Positions 45,919 to 59,591 of a stretch of DNA of 64,000 nt are shown here, piece by piece (the first letter of the stretch is position 1; each line of letters opens with the position of its first letter). Position numbers and translations under genes: made by a program. The notes beneath the pieces were generated by a model. That model was not told where the DNA came from, did not search any database, and worked only from the letters and a program-made list of their open reading frames with translations. The DNA comes from Deinandra increscens subsp. villosa. Lineage: Eukaryota; Streptophyta; Magnoliopsida; Asterales; Asteraceae. Location: contig JBCNJP010000027.1 of assembly GCA_039602395.1 (NCBI GenBank), forward strand, positions 38,573,841 to 38,637,840, written 5' to 3'.

Positions 45919-46736
45919 TGTAACATCTGTATGTTTCAAAAACTTAAAAACTCGATTCACATCAAGATCCAAGGTTTAAGCCCGATTCTCAACACCATAA
46001 AGGGTAGATTATTCTCTTCCATATGATTGTACTATGAAAATGGTGAACGTGGGCGAAAACCGCACGCAAAACCGAGTTATAACGAAGCGGAAATCGTTAA
46101 AACAAGTTTGGTGTTAGTTGTTGATTTCAAAGACGCGTTTTCCATTCTAAACCTATCCCACATCGCCCATAATACAATATTTTCTCCATTTCTTATCTAT
46201 AAATACCCTCCCTTGATCCCTAATAGATTGCAACTCCTAGTTTGAGTATAAACAAGTGGAATAACCAATTTTTGACGGTTCCACAACTACAATACCCCTT
46301 CGGGTGTCGTGCTTAGTAGTTTTTATGCTCTCGGCGAAGAGGTGCTGCTTTTCAAGCTCGTCTCGTTTGAAAAGCTTCTTTGAAGGTAATTCTTCTTCCT
46401 TTTCTTTCTTTGTTTCCTTTCTTTCCTTCCTTTTGTTATTCGTTTATTTATCGCTTTATTAGTTTAATTAGTTTAGTTTAGGTTCTTAGTTAGGTGCTTT
46501 AGGCTTGTTTAGGTAGCCTTGCTAAGGGTCGTTCTTAGAATGCCTAGCATTGCTAAGGCTTGTCCTTCGGACGGCCTAACTTTATAAAGGCACGCCATTA
46601 GGACGTGTTACCTTGCTTAGGTCGATTTAGGTTTGCTGTAGCCTTGTAGAGGGTCGTTAGGCCCAACGAGTCTAAACTATCATGTCCAATTTCATCTATA
46701 TTCCTCTAATCCAAAAGTCAACGTTTTTATGCATGA
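45919..46736 (+). repeat. LTR-like segment, left part, interrupted by the element at 46742
   Basis: Begins TGTAACATC, shows a TATA-type TATAAATACCC near 46198 and a leader with a donor-like GAAGGTAATTC near 46385, as expected of an LTR promoter. It is cut by the insertion at 46742 and resumes at 55717. Confidence 0.5.
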
Positions 46737-46741
46737 ACAAA

Positions 46742-49739
46742 TGTCACACCCCCAGTTTCCACTAACGGAGTATAACCGTGTGGGGTGTGATCCAGACCAG
46801 GATCCAAGTCTTTAGTTACAACCAAGCCATAGTTAAAGGGGTAAATAGTCATGTATTACATTAAATAAATCAGAGTTTACATTTCACAAAAATCAGCGGA
46901 AGCATTAAAAGTTTACAAGGTTGTGGTTTAGTAAAAGTGATTACTAAAGCATCTGAAATACAATTTCCAAAAGGGTTTTACAAAGGACAAGTACTGCCGC
47001 TGCCCGTGCCATCCATGATCCTCCAAGCTAACCTGAAAAGCATTCAACAATCAAGTGTCAGCCATGGCTGGTGAGTTCACTAAAGCAGTCTACCCGTCAC
47101 AGGTAGACCTAAAGTTTATGAATAAAGACAGGTACAACACAATCAATATCATAAGACTAGTAAGTTTTCCATATCGTAGGTAGCTAGCCTGAGTTATGCA
47201 CATTTGAATTGTTCGCAACCGAAGCTGACAATGTATAGGTATTACCTACGGATTTTTGCCTTCCCGTGTCCTGAAAGACCACGGAGGGTAGGGTAACATT
47301 GGTCCCAGTCCGAACGCCAGTCGGGTTGGTGCATCCTGTGCACCGCTGGGCGGGGGTGTCAATCCCCAGTAGTACTACTCAACATCACCTAGCTATTCTA
47401 TATTAACGGTCCGAATGTAAGGACTTTTTAGTTTATCAATCAATTCAATGATACATATGATATTTGGTCGGAAAAGTTTACTTAGTAAGGAATACCTTAC
47501 CGCTGCACGTTATCATCCCTGAAAGGACATAACAACATATAGTAATGAACTCACCTTAGGGGGGCACTGGTACACAGCAAAATATTCAACAAGTCGGTCA
47601 CAATCAACCTGTTTGGGTAAATATGGCCTAAACGGGTTAGGAGGTGTCGCGAGGACGAAAATAGCAATCTTAGCACCTAAACATGTTTCATGTAGTCACA
47701 CAAGTCATACAATGCATACAAAAGTTTCAGATTGAGAGAAATTCAAAGAATTGCCATTTTGGTCAAAGTTGACTCAGAAAGTCAACTTCAACACTCAAAC
47801 TAGTGGCATAGTCAAAATCTACATGCTTAGGAGTTTGGATCTTAAATTTTGCAGGCTTAAACTACATGTTAAACATGACTTGTTGCAAAAAGAATCAATC
47901 AAAAACATCGAATAACGAAGAAGTTATGCACATTGCAAGTTGACCCATTTGGCACATAGTTAACTAGTTCATGAAAATTTGAAATTGGCATAACTCACTC
48001 AATTTTTGGGTTTTAAACCTCAAATGCTCCAGATCCTATATTTAATATGTGTACATCAATTTCAAATAGCAAACACCCCAACATAATAAGGTTTACATGT
48101 CCGACCCGTTAGAAAAGTCTACTTTTTAAAATTCCAAACAGCTTTGAGTACCTGTTTTGCAGCAGCAGTTTGGGTGACCAAACGAAGGTTTTAGAAGGCG
48201 TATAAATAGCCGTTGTAAAGCTAAGACATCCTAGTTTATCACCCAACAAGAATCAATCATGTTCGATCAAAAATGAGCAAGTTATGGCTATTGAAAGTTG
48301 ACCAAAAATCAGTTTTGTTGCAGAAGGTCAAAGTAGGCAAATTGAATTTGATTAATCCATAATTTGATCAAAGCTTGGAGTTTGTTTACCAAAACCTCCA
48401 GATCTTAGTTTTAATATATAAACATCAATTTCAAGTTGCAAACGCACCATTAAAACAAGGTTTACATGCCCAACCAATTTGCAAAGTCCACTTCTCACAG
48501 AAAATGACAGCTTTCAGTACCCGACTTGCAGCTGTGTTTTGACTAACCAAACGGGGGTTTTAGAAAGTGTGCGAATAGCCGTTGTAAAGCTAAGACATAA
48601 TAATTTGCTAGGAAAAAAGAATCAACTGATTTCGATGAAAATTGAGCAAGTTATGACAGCTGCAAGTTGACCCAAAATTCTGGTCAAAGCTGTTAGGATT
48701 TTGATGTTTACCAAATTCTCCAAACTTAACTCCTATGCTACCACATGACTACTAAACACACACTAACACAATTACAAGCATCATAGCATATGAAATCTGG
48801 TCCTAACATGGTTCCACCAAAATCACACAAGAAACATGGCAATTTCATAACACTTCACTAGCATAATCAAGCAATTTGCACCCAATTCATACCCAACCAT
48901 TCCTTACACTTCAAGAACACATAATCATAAGTTTACAATGCTAAATTTCCAGATTTGAACCCATTTCAAATCTGACCCGAAACTGAAAGTCAACATAACC
49001 CCTTCAAAACTTTGAATCACAAGCATAAACTACCCCATTTAACACATAAACATGAATTAACACACATGCAACATCAAATTTCAAAACTTGAGAAATTAGG
49101 GCTCACAAATTTGGGGTAAAATCGCAGAAGATGGAGATGAGGAGAAGATGAAGCTTCCTTATGCCTTGTAGGAGCTTGAAAACCTTGGAATTAGCCTCCT
49201 TGATGCTTGATTTTTACAAATTCGCAAAGTATGTGGGTGTTGGTGTTGAGCCGTGAACAAGAAGAGGGGAGGGGAGTGAGGTCGTGAAAAATGGAGAGGA
49301 GGGGAGATGGATGCAGATTTTGTTTAAAAGAAATTTACAAGTCTAGTCCCTCAACTCTTATTTTTTTACACAAAGGTATAAAAACTTGTTTTAAATGGGT
49401 TTTTAACTAGGATTTTCAAAACAAAAGTTCTAAAGATGTTTTTAATCATTTCTAATTCATTTAACATGCTAGATTTAGTCGGGAATCAATAAAGTTAATA
49501 TTTACACAAAATATTTAGATTTCGCGCAAAGTCCCGGTTTGACCCGGAAACGCGAATTTTTTTCAAATTGCACGACATATCACGAAACGAAAACACGAAA
49601 CAAGTTATTTACATCACTTAGCACACAAGCATATATAACATACAGTAAATCACATAACGGGTCTCGGTTTTGCTAACGGAACTAACGGAGTTAACGGAAA
49701 AAGTTAACGGAGTTAACTCGGGAAGTGACGGTTGTCACA
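46742..49739 (-). repeat. 3' LTR of the LARD-like element
   Basis: TGTCACACCCCC...GGTTGTCACA on the plus strand, 2998 bp. Contains duplicated internal blocks (about 47930-48300 against 48290-48680, around GAGCAAGTTATG and AGCCGTTGTAAAGCTAAGAC). The open frames within it recur in the other LTR and resemble no known protein. Confidence 0.92.
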
Positions 49740-52692
49740 GCATCCCCAAGTTGAAGGACATTTTCGTCCCGAAAATTGACATGGTGCACAAGGAGTTCGA
49801 GCCGAATGAAAGGGGTGGAGGAGAACGAAAACAGGGAACTTTCGGTTGGCGCGTTATCCCCAAGTTGAAAGGATTTTCCATCTCGCATTTTGCTTCAGTG
49901 CTAACTGTTTCGCGGATCGTTAAGGGAGAATCTAAGTTCTTCGTTCTAAGGGGAGTGATGGACAATATAAGATTTAAAAAGGCGTCGAGTGAACATTGCG
50001 CATGGGCGTGTAAAGAGTGATTTTTCTATAACAAACGTTTCCAGGAGTAAATCGAATTGCATCGCATGGTTAGGTTTGACAAGCGTCACGATGACACCGT
50101 ATCCGAAATCGAAATATTTAATGCGACAAAATGGCCACACGGTCGAGTAGCCTTTGGCGGTAAGGCCCAAAATAAGGGTGACGTTTCACGACGGAAGGGT
50201 TATTTGCGAAAGCATGAATAATATAAAGTATGTGGTTGCCGATTCAGCTATGAAGAATGGGGTGGCTAGTGTAGGGTCGTTGCAACTGGTCACCTCTAAG
50301 TGAGTCTCCCAGTACATTTGTCGCGAATCTGGAGAAGGACGATTTGGGGCGATCAATATCAATGCGAATGCGTCAGTGGCGCTACCGTTCAGAAGGATAG
50401 ACGTCGCGTAAGGTCATCAGTTTATATCGGTCGTCATGGGGGAGTAAGGGTGCAAACGTGTGTTAAGAGCGGGTTTCCGAAACATCAAGTGTTGACGAAA
50501 TTCTAAAATACTAGCTGGCATTCAATGAAGGTATACACGAATTATAGCTATGGTTTCGCGGGGTTTACAGCGTATCGAAAAGGTCATGTTGCGTACAAAA
50601 TGTGAAAATATCGGGTACTTAGTGATCCTTGCGTAGCTCGACGCACATAGGGTTGATTCAAACATGTCTTCATCCAATCACAAGGTTCGGGTTAGTTATT
50701 CGCTCGGTCACTATAGAGCGGGGGTTACCAATGTAAGTTTTCTGGAGACAAGGAATATGAACAATGGGTATCAATATACGATATTGCAGAACTTTCCTAG
50801 CATACTGCTGCCAAGTGTCGGGTGTCAAAGTTTGTCGTACGGGGGCCCTTGAAGACAATAAGGGGCATGGAAGTGTCATCGATGAGGTTAGCTAGCCGCG
50901 ATGACTCCTGGTTTGAAAATCATCCAAGTCACATCAGGTAAAAGAGAAAGAGGTTCGCTGAAAATCAAGTTCACAAATAAATCGGGTGGTGAAAATGAAG
51001 CAGATCGTACGGGTTCAGGAAGTTGTTGACCAATGCTGCTCCGTCGAGTGAGATCGTATTTGTAGCGGGGCATAAAGTGCGTGAGGTCGCGACGAGGCTA
51101 TGGACAGCGAATTTGACTCATTCGGACGTATCAGGGGTTACTAGTCGAGAGAGGAAAACTCCACAAGATTTTCCTGCAGAAAGGTTGGTTCCAATGTTCA
51201 AAGCATAATCGTCGGGTTTCATCGGGTTTGCATTTATGAAGTTGTTGCGCAACCGTGGGGAGCTTGGAGAATGGTTATGGTATTTAACGTCATGGGGGTA
51301 GGGTTAGGGCTACTGATGGATCAGGCTCAGTTGTGAGTTAGGATCGCTCGCAGCGAGGGGAGATCTCGTCGTCGGATAAGGTGAGTGGTAAGATGTCTTA
51401 CTACGGTTGCCATTGCACCAGCATTAATAGAGGAGTTCAGATGGGTTGGAAGCCATATCTAGGAAGGATGAGAATAGGTGTGATAACGCAATGAGGGTGT
51501 GGTTGAGGGCCGTAAGCTTGGGAATTGACATAACGGGATTTTGAAATGAAAGGTCGTATCCCTTATAACCGACGGTTTGCCGAGTAGAATTCCCCAGGGC
51601 TTCCATACACTGCAAATTACATTTACGTGTGCACCCGTAACGGTAATTTACCTTGTATGGTTACGCTGGTTCCTCTTACTTTAGCTACCAGGTTCGGGGG
51701 GGGGGGGGTAGTACATGGTTTCGAAGAGGTAAGTATCAAGAATGTGCTTTCAAAGGTAACTGACAGGGATTTTCCAAGGAGACAGGTTGTGAGGATAAAC
51801 AGCTCACTCAATTCCAAAATTTTCCGTTGGTACGATTGGATAAGCAAATGGTTTAACAGGAGTTTGGATAAGGCACGCTACAACGTCCCAACTTAACCTA
51901 GAGCTTTCACACATATGCATATATACAAAGAGGGAGAATATCACATTCTCACGGAACTATCACACAACAGCTATGCGATTAAAATGCAAGGTCTAAACTG
52001 ACCAAGGAAAAAGGGGTGTCGGTATTCTAGGGTAACAATCACAGTTACAAGCATCCCATGAGGGATCATCTGGTTTCTATACTAGGTTGCCCTAAACAAG
52101 GCTAAACAGCATTCTTACTAATGTATTTCGATAAAGGTTGCCCTCGGTTTGTGATAATTGGGTGGCTTACCCGAATAGGATCTACTATCATCTCCTATTC
52201 ATGCTATAACAGGGTATGATCGTTCCAGCTGAGGATATGTTGGATCATTGTCTTAGAGTCTAGATTATCATGATTTATGCCTAAAAGTAAACCTACCAAG
52301 GGTCAAGACTATACCCGCTACGTAAAAGGTCACTAAATACCAAGTGATCATTGCGCATAAGCACAAGTTATATGAATACATTCAAACAAGTAGGCAAAGC
52401 GTTCTAAGACGCAAATGGGAGTAGGTTGTTTAGAACAAATGGGGGCAGGTTGTTTAGTACAAATATGAGGCAAGTTGTTTAGTTCAAAATGAAACAAATT
52501 ATTTCTAAGTCTCGGGAAAGAAAATTTTCTACCAAAAATCAGGTTTCTATGCTGACACAAGATATGGTTTGTAGTTGAGGATCACCTTTGGCACGCGGAG
52601 CAGTACTTTCGGGAATTGTTGTAATCAAAGTTTTCAAAACAGTTACAGTTCAGAAATTTTTACTTTTCTAAAAATTTTCTGGTTCGCTGTAA
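49740..52692 (-). other. Internal region of the LARD-like element
   Basis: About 2.95 kb with no domain recognised in any frame. PPT-like TCAACTTGGGGAT occurs twice on the minus strand (near 49745 and 49862), the outer one next to the LTR. A run of 13 G lies near 51697. Repeated words (CAAATGGGAGTAGGTTGTTTAG-like units, about 52412-52500) lie near the 5' end. Confidence 0.6.
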
Positions 52693-52710
52693 CCAATGGC
52701 TCTGATACCA
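52693..52710 (-). promoter_or_regulatory. Primer-binding site of the LARD-like element
   Basis: On the minus strand TGGTATCAGAGCCATTGG lies 3 nt inside the 5' LTR, a full match to the initiator-Met tRNA complement used by plant gypsy and many copia elements. Confidence 0.9.
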
Positions 52711-52713
52711 ATC

Positions 52714-55711
52714 TGTCACACCCCCAATTTCCACTAACGGAGTATAACCGTGTGGGGTGTGATCCAGACCAGGATCCAAGTCTTTAGTTACAACCAAGCC
52801 ATAGTTAAAGGGGTAAATAGTCATGTATTACATTAAATAAATCAGAGTTTACATTTCACAAAAATCAGCGGAAGCATTAAAAGTTTACAAGGTTGTGGTT
52901 TAGTAAAAGTGATTACTAAAGCATCTGAAATACAATTTCCAAAAGGGTTTTACAAAGGACAAGTACTGCCGCTGCCCGTGCCATCCATGATCCTCCAAGC
53001 TAACCTGAAAAGCATTCAACAATCAAGTGTCAGCCATGGCTGGTGAGTTCACTAAAGCAGTCTACCCGTCACAGGTAGACCTAAAGTTTATGAATAAAGA
53101 CAGGTACAACACAATCAATATCATAAGACTAGTAAGTTTTCCATATCGTAGGTAGCTAGCCTGAGTTATGCACATTTGAATTGTTCGCAACCGAAGCTGA
53201 CAATGTATAGGTATTACCTACGGATTTTTGCCTTCCCGTGTCCTGAAAGACCACGGAGGGTAGGGTAACATTGGTCCCAGTCCGACCGCCAGTCGGGTTG
53301 GTGCATCCTGTGCACCGCTGGGCGGGGGTGTCAATCCCCAGTAGTACTACTCAACATCACCTAGCTATTCTATATTAACGGTCCGAATGTAAGGACTTTT
53401 TAGTTTATCAATCAATTCAATGATACATATGATATTTGGTCGGAAAAGTTTACTTAGTAAGGAATACCTTACCGCTGCACGTTATCATCCCTGAAAGGAC
53501 ATAACAACATATAGTAATGAACTCACCTTAGGGGGGCACTGGTACACAGCAAAAGATTCAACAAGTCGGTCACAATCAACCTGTTTGGGTAAATATGGCC
53601 TAAACGGGTTAGGAGGTGTCGCGAGGACGAAAATAGCAATCTTAGCACCTAAACATGTTTCATGTAGTCACACAAGTCATACAATGCATACAAAAGTTTC
53701 AGATTGAGAGAAATTCAAAGAATTGCCATTTTGGTCAAAGTTGACTCAGAAAGTCAACTTCAACACTCAAACTAGTGGCATAGTCAAAATCTACATGCTT
53801 AGGAGTTAGGATCTTAAATTTTGCAGGCTTAAACTACATGTTAAACATGACTTGTTGCAAAAAGAATCAATCAAAAACATCGAATAACGAAGAAGTTATG
53901 CACATTGCAAGTTGACCCATTTGGCACATAGTTAACTAGTTCATGAAAATTTGAAATTGGCATAACTCACTCAATTTTTGGGTTTTAAACCTCAAATGCT
54001 CCAGATCCTATATTTAATATGTGTACATCAATTTCAAATAGCAAACACCCCAACATAATAAGGTTTACATGTCCGACCCGTTAGAAAAGTCTACTTTTTA
54101 AAATTCCAAACAGCTTTGAGTACCTGTTTTGCAGCAGCAGTTTGGGTGACCAAACGAAGGTTTTAGAAGGCGTATAAATAGCCGTTGTAAAGCTAAGACA
54201 TCCTAGTTTATCACCCAACAAGAATCAATCATGTTCGATCAAAAATGAGCAAGTTATGGCTATTGAAAGTTGACCAAAAATCAGTTTTGTTGCAGAAGGT
54301 CAAAGTAGGCAAATTGAATTTGATTAATCCATAATTTGATCAAAGCTTGGAGTTTGTTTACCAAAACCTCCAGATCTTAGTTTTAATATATAAACATCAA
54401 TTTCAAGTTGCAAACGCACCATTAAAACAAGGTTTACATGCCCAACCAATTTGCAAAGTCCACTTCTCACAGAAAATGACAGCTTTGAGTACCCGACTTG
54501 CAGCTGTGTTTTGACTAACCAAACGGGGGTTTTAGAAAGTGTGCGAATAGCCGTTGTAAAGCTAAGACATAATACTTTGCTAGGAAAAAAGAATCAACTG
54601 ATTTCGATGAAAATTGAGCAAGTTATGACAGCTGCAAGTTGACCCAAAATTCTGGTCAAAGCTGTTAGGATTTTGATGTTTACCAAATTCTCCAAACTTA
54701 ACTCCTATGCTACCACATGACTACTAAACACACACTAACACAATTACAAGCATCATAGCATATGAAATCTGGTCCTAACATGGTTCCACCAAAATCACAC
54801 AAGAAACATGGCAATTTCATAACACTTCACTAGCATAATCAAGCAATTTGCACCCAATTCATACCCAACCATTCCTTACACTTCAAGAACACATAATCAT
54901 AAGTTTACAATGCTAAATTTCCAGATTTGAACCCATTTCAAATCTGACCCGAAACTGAAAGTCAACATAACCCCTTCAAAACTTTGAATCACAAGCATAA
55001 ACTACCCCATTTAACACATAAACATGAATTAACACACATGCAACATCAAATTTCAAAACTTGAGAAATTAGGGCTCACAAATTTGGGGTAAAATCGCAGA
55101 AGATGGAGATGAGGAGAAGATGAAGCTTCCTTATGCCTTGTAGGAGCTTGAAAACCTTGGAATTAGCCTCCTTGATGCTTGATTTTTACAAATTCGCAAA
55201 GTATGTGGGTGTTGGTGTTGAGCCGTGAACAAGAAGAGGGGAGGGGAGTGAGGTCGTGAAAAATGGAGAGGAGGGGAGATGGATGCAGATTTTGTTTAAA
55301 AGAAATTTACAAGTCTAGTCCCTCAACTCTTATTTTTTTACACAAAGGTATAAAAACTTGTTTTAAATGGGTTTTTAACTAGGATTTTCAAAACAAAAGT
55401 TCTAAAGATGTTTTTAATCATTTCTAATTCATTTAACATGCTAGATTTAGTCGGGAATCAATAAAGTTAATATTTACACAAAATATTTAGATTTCGCGCA
55501 AAGTCCCGGTTTGACCCGGAAACGCGAATTTTTTTCAAATTGCACGACATATCACGAAACGAAAACACGAAACAAGTTATTTACATCACTTAGCACACAA
55601 GCATATATAACATACAGTAAATCACATAACGGGTCTCGGTTTTGCTAACGGAACTAACGGAGTTAACGGAAAAAGTTAACGGAGTTAACTCGGGAAGTGA
55701 CGGTTGTCACA
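52714..55711 (-). repeat. 5' LTR of the LARD-like element
   Basis: 2998 bp, nearly identical to 46742-49739. Differences noticed near 52725, 53286, 53555, 53808, 54487 and 54574. Confidence 0.92.
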
Positions 55712-55716
55712 ACAAA

Positions 55717-56699
55717 TTGGGGATTAAGGCTTGTTTTTCACAAATCAACAATTAAACTAATTCTTAATCATTATAATATGTAATTCAGGTTGTGAACATA
55801 AACACATTTTTAGAATTCCAAATAAACTTAGAAATCGATCTTTGTTTAACAACATATTTAGTGATGGTACTTGAGACGCGATTGACATGTAGTAACTGGA
55901 AGGGTGGAAACACCGGTAGTTGGGGTCTCTGTCAAAGGATAAGTGTTCGCATAAATCCCATAGTCGGACTTGGGTGCTTACCTGGGATGCCCCGATAAGA
56001 GTGTCATAACCTATTAGGCCAAAGCATGTCTAGTAACGTTTAAGGTATTGTTACTCTTAAAAGTTAAAATGTTTTCAAACTTCAATTTATAATATTAAAA
56101 CCCATTCCCCAAATGCATAAGAACTTAGAATCTCATATTCCAGTATTCATGTCGTCCCCTTCTATTCTTTTAGGATGAATCTTCGGGACTAATTCTTTCA
56201 CCTTCACTTTTCGCTTCTTGGACTTAACTTCTAATCCAGGTGAGTAATCCTTGCCCCTTTTCTCATTTTCTCATTTTTGGGGTTGCAACATGTATCCTAT
56301 TTCAAAGTGTTGTCTTTCAAGTTTATCATTTACCATGCATATGTGATCTATGTGTGAACTATGTGTTATGTGACTTCTAGCATGAATTGTTAATATGTGA
56401 TTTTCAAAGGCTTTCATGTTTATCAAAGGTTTTCATGTTTATCATCAGATGTCAAGTATGTCATGGTTGTCATGTCTGTCATGTCTTTCATTTGGCATAA
56501 ACATTAACGTAAGGCCTGGGGTAACAAAGGTAGATCTATCGGTTGACAACCCACTCAACTTGACCGGTTCGGCGTTGGGTGCTTGGAGCCTATTTCATTA
56601 TTTCATATAATCTAACCTGCGAGTTAGGGAATCTATCATATGTCATTGAGGTTTGTTTATGCCTATTCTTTCATGTTGTCAATATCTTCTAGCAAGTTA
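55717..56699 (+). repeat. LTR-like segment, right part (continues 45919-46736)
   Basis: Contains GACATGTAGTAACTGGAAGG with the following CACCGGTAGTTGGGGTCTCT, also present near 43498. Near 56239 a CAGGTGAGTA donor-like word precedes GGGGTTGCAACATGTATC, matching the order inside the LTR at 42549-42603. It is cut at 56700 by the chromovirus LTR. Family membership is clear; that it is the same molecule as 45919-46736 is inferred from the intervening TSD. Confidence 0.55.
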
Positions 56700-59591
56700 T
56701 GTGACACCCCAAAAATCGCAGCGGAAAAACATTTGCGGTGGTGGTAACGGAAGTTGGTAATTGTTTTATTAGACTAAGCGTTATTTAAAATTAGTTAGTC
56801 GTGTAAACTTGAGTTAAGAAAAATGTTTTTTCAAAACCGTTGTTTATTCCACGGTACCATTATTACAAACAAAAGTTTATTTAAAAACGTTATTCATAAT
56901 ACTCAAGCGGTCCCAAACATGCCAACGTTAACGCCTGTCCAACCAGCACTTGCCAATATCCATGATCGTTATACATCACCCTGAAAATATGCCCAAAAAT
57001 AAAATCGGTCAGCATAAAGCTGGTGAGTCCCATAGAGTTTTTAAATAAAATTCTCGGCGAGCCATGCTCCCGGAATAAATAATCCAACACCTAAACCGGT
57101 GTTAATAAATATCAATGACATAATTATCATGCAATATCACTTATAATGACTTAACGCAAATTAGCTAGATTTACGATAGTGATCTAACCATTGAGCCCAT
57201 AATCAAACCAAAACATCCACACGCCCCTTTCTATTTATATTACCCCAATCTAGAATACGACCAGCGCGACTGACCTGGGGCGGGTTGTCACACCCGATAG
57301 ATCTATCAATATAAACAGCGGCCCCATTACCGGAGCTAATGATTATGGCATAAATAAACAGCGAGGGATAAAACTTTAAACCAAACTCAAGGTCATCACA
57401 TGTCACTTATAAGATTCATGTCATCTTTAATTATATCAATTAAATAAATAAACCAGGCATATTTTCCCCCAAAACGTTAAAATAGTAAAAGTGTGGCTAT
57501 GGAAACTCACAGTGATAAGCCGGAAATCTGAACTTTAACTGTCAATATAATGCCCTAAATAATTCATAAGGCACGTATAAGAAATGCAAGTCTTTTTAAC
57601 AGGTAAGTTGATCCTCCAACTTACTAGACTTGATAATGATTCCTTAAAGTATTTTAAAGATAATATAATTCAATATCTTTCTTTTAATTTATTATGTTGT
57701 TAAATTTTTGAAAGGAAAATAAAACAAAATACTTAATGATTATTTTCTTTTTACTTTTCCTGTTAAAAAAAATGATTTTCATTGGAAAAAGAGAAGTTCT
57801 ATGTATGCATGTTACATGATGGAGTTTCATCCATCATTCACATACCCATACGTAATATGCAGACATATCAATATCTCCATTCTTTTCAATTTGAAGCATC
57901 TTATTTATAAGCATTCATGAACTTTGATTAATTCTTTAAAACCATAATTATGATTTATCAGTGTAATCATTAATATCTAATAACCAAATTATTTATTTAC
58001 CCTTTTTTTAACAGTTTTTACCACATGGATTATGAATACATGTATAATATATATATTTTCATATGAGAAACCCATTGTTTTTAAGAACTTATTTTATCAT
58101 CTTTATCTTTTATTCATATGATATGAAGCTATCTATCATCCGTGCATATATACATTCATTTACACACACGATTTATAGATATTCACACATATACATGAAA
58201 ATTACTCACATACACACATACGAAAATTATATGCACACATGCATTCACGTTTTTTTATTTATATATATATGTATATATACTTACATTCTCAATAGAAACT
58301 TATGATTTGTTTAAGGAATCATTATCATTTATTTATGGAAGGATCAAAATGCAAAGAGCTCATGAAGTTCTAGAGAGAGAGTAGAGAGATAAGGTGATCT
58401 TTACTTATAGTTTGGATGAATGTGATCAAAGATGATGAACCCTATTCCCTTTCTTGAATTTGCAGAACTAGAGACCCACCATTCTTTCTTCAATTTTCAG
58501 CTTAAGTAATAGAATTAATGGTTTTCAAGTGTGATGGAGGAAGTGAGAGTGTAGGGGACGGTTGGTATGGGGAGGAAGAGAGAGAAAGTGTGTTTTTCGA
58601 TGGGTGTAAGAGATGGAGAAGTTTATATTAGCAAGTAAGCTTCCTACATAATCATTTCTAAAAGGTAGAGTTTTAGAGTAGGCTTGATAGGTGGCAAGTT
58701 TCTAGGATTTTGAATTTTATTTTATTTTAGTTTATTAGTTGTCNNNNNNNNNNNNNNNNNNNNNNNNNNNNNNNNNNNNNNNNNNNNNNNNNNNNNNNNN
58801 NNNNNNNNNNNNNNNNNNNNNNNNNNNNNNNNNNNNNNNNNNNNNNNNNNNNNNNNNNNNNNNNNNNNNNNNNNNNNNNNNNNNNNNNNNNNNNNNNNNN
58901 NNNNNNNNNNNNNNNNNNNNNNNNNNNNNNNNNNNNNNNNNNNNNNNNNNNNNNNNNNNNNNNNNNNNNNNNNNNNNNNNNNNNNNNNNNNNNNNNNNNN
59001 NNNNNNNNNNNNNNNNNNNNNNNNNNNNNNNNNNNNNNNNNNNNNNNNNNNNNNNNNNNNNNNNNNNNNNNNNNNNNNNNNNNNNNNNNNNNNNNNNNNN
59101 NNNNNNNNNNNNNNNNNNNNNNNNNNNNNNNNNNNNNNNNNNNNNNNNNNNNNNNNNNNNNNNNNNNNNNNNNNNNNNNNNNNNNNNNNNNNNNNNNNNN
59201 NNNNNNNNNNNNNNNNNNNNNNNNNNNNNNNNNNNNNNNNNNNATTGGGTATTTAACTGGTAAAATACTTACATAACGCGGTATAACTGGCAAATTTTTT
59301 GACCCGAAACGTAAAAATAATTATATGAAAATTACTAAAATTAAATTACGCTCGCAATGGTATGATCCAAAATAATTTTTGCCATACTTGATTTATCTGT
59401 TATTTTACAAGTATACTTTAACTTTTAGATGGATACCGGGTTGAACATAACTTGAATTGTCACCAACGTTTGTTAATGAAATATTTTTCATATGACGGCA
59501 TTAAACTTTTTATTTGTCTTAATAATATTTATTTTTATTAAATTATGACTTGTAGCACGGGTATTCTAACCTGAAAACGGCAGGTGTCACA
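56700..59591 (-). repeat. 3' LTR of the Tekay/Del-like chromovirus (with assembly gap)
   Basis: Plus-strand boundaries TGTGACACCCC (after AGTTA) and GGCAGGTGTCACA, next to the polypurine stretch and the pol end at 59592. The apparent length of 2892 bp includes 500 N. The matching 5' LTR is absent from the window. Confidence 0.8.
58744..59243. other. Assembly gap (500 N)
   Basis: Exactly 500 N, a likely placeholder size, within the LTR. Apparent open frames across it have no meaning. Confidence 0.98.

Larger units (their letters stand above)
46742..55711 (-). mobile_element. Young non-autonomous LTR retrotransposon (LARD-like)
   Basis: Two LTRs of 2998 bp each (46742-49739 and 52714-55711) differ at only about six positions seen by eye. 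The perfect 5-bp TSD ACAAA lies at 46737-46741 and 55712-55716. The primer-binding site on the minus strand fixes the orientation. The 2974-bp interior has no recognisable gag, protease, polymerase or integrase on either strand, so the element is non-autonomous and was moved by a relative. An ATTTTCGGGACGAAAATG remnant next to the 3' LTR suggests descent from a Ty3/gypsy element. Confidence 0.92.

Noticed and set aside
48479..48670. 63-residue frame repeated at 54451-54642
   Set aside because: It is repeated only because it lies in the two LTRs of the same element; no motif or start context supports coding.
58727..59293. Open frames across the N gap
   Set aside because: Artefact of unknown bases.
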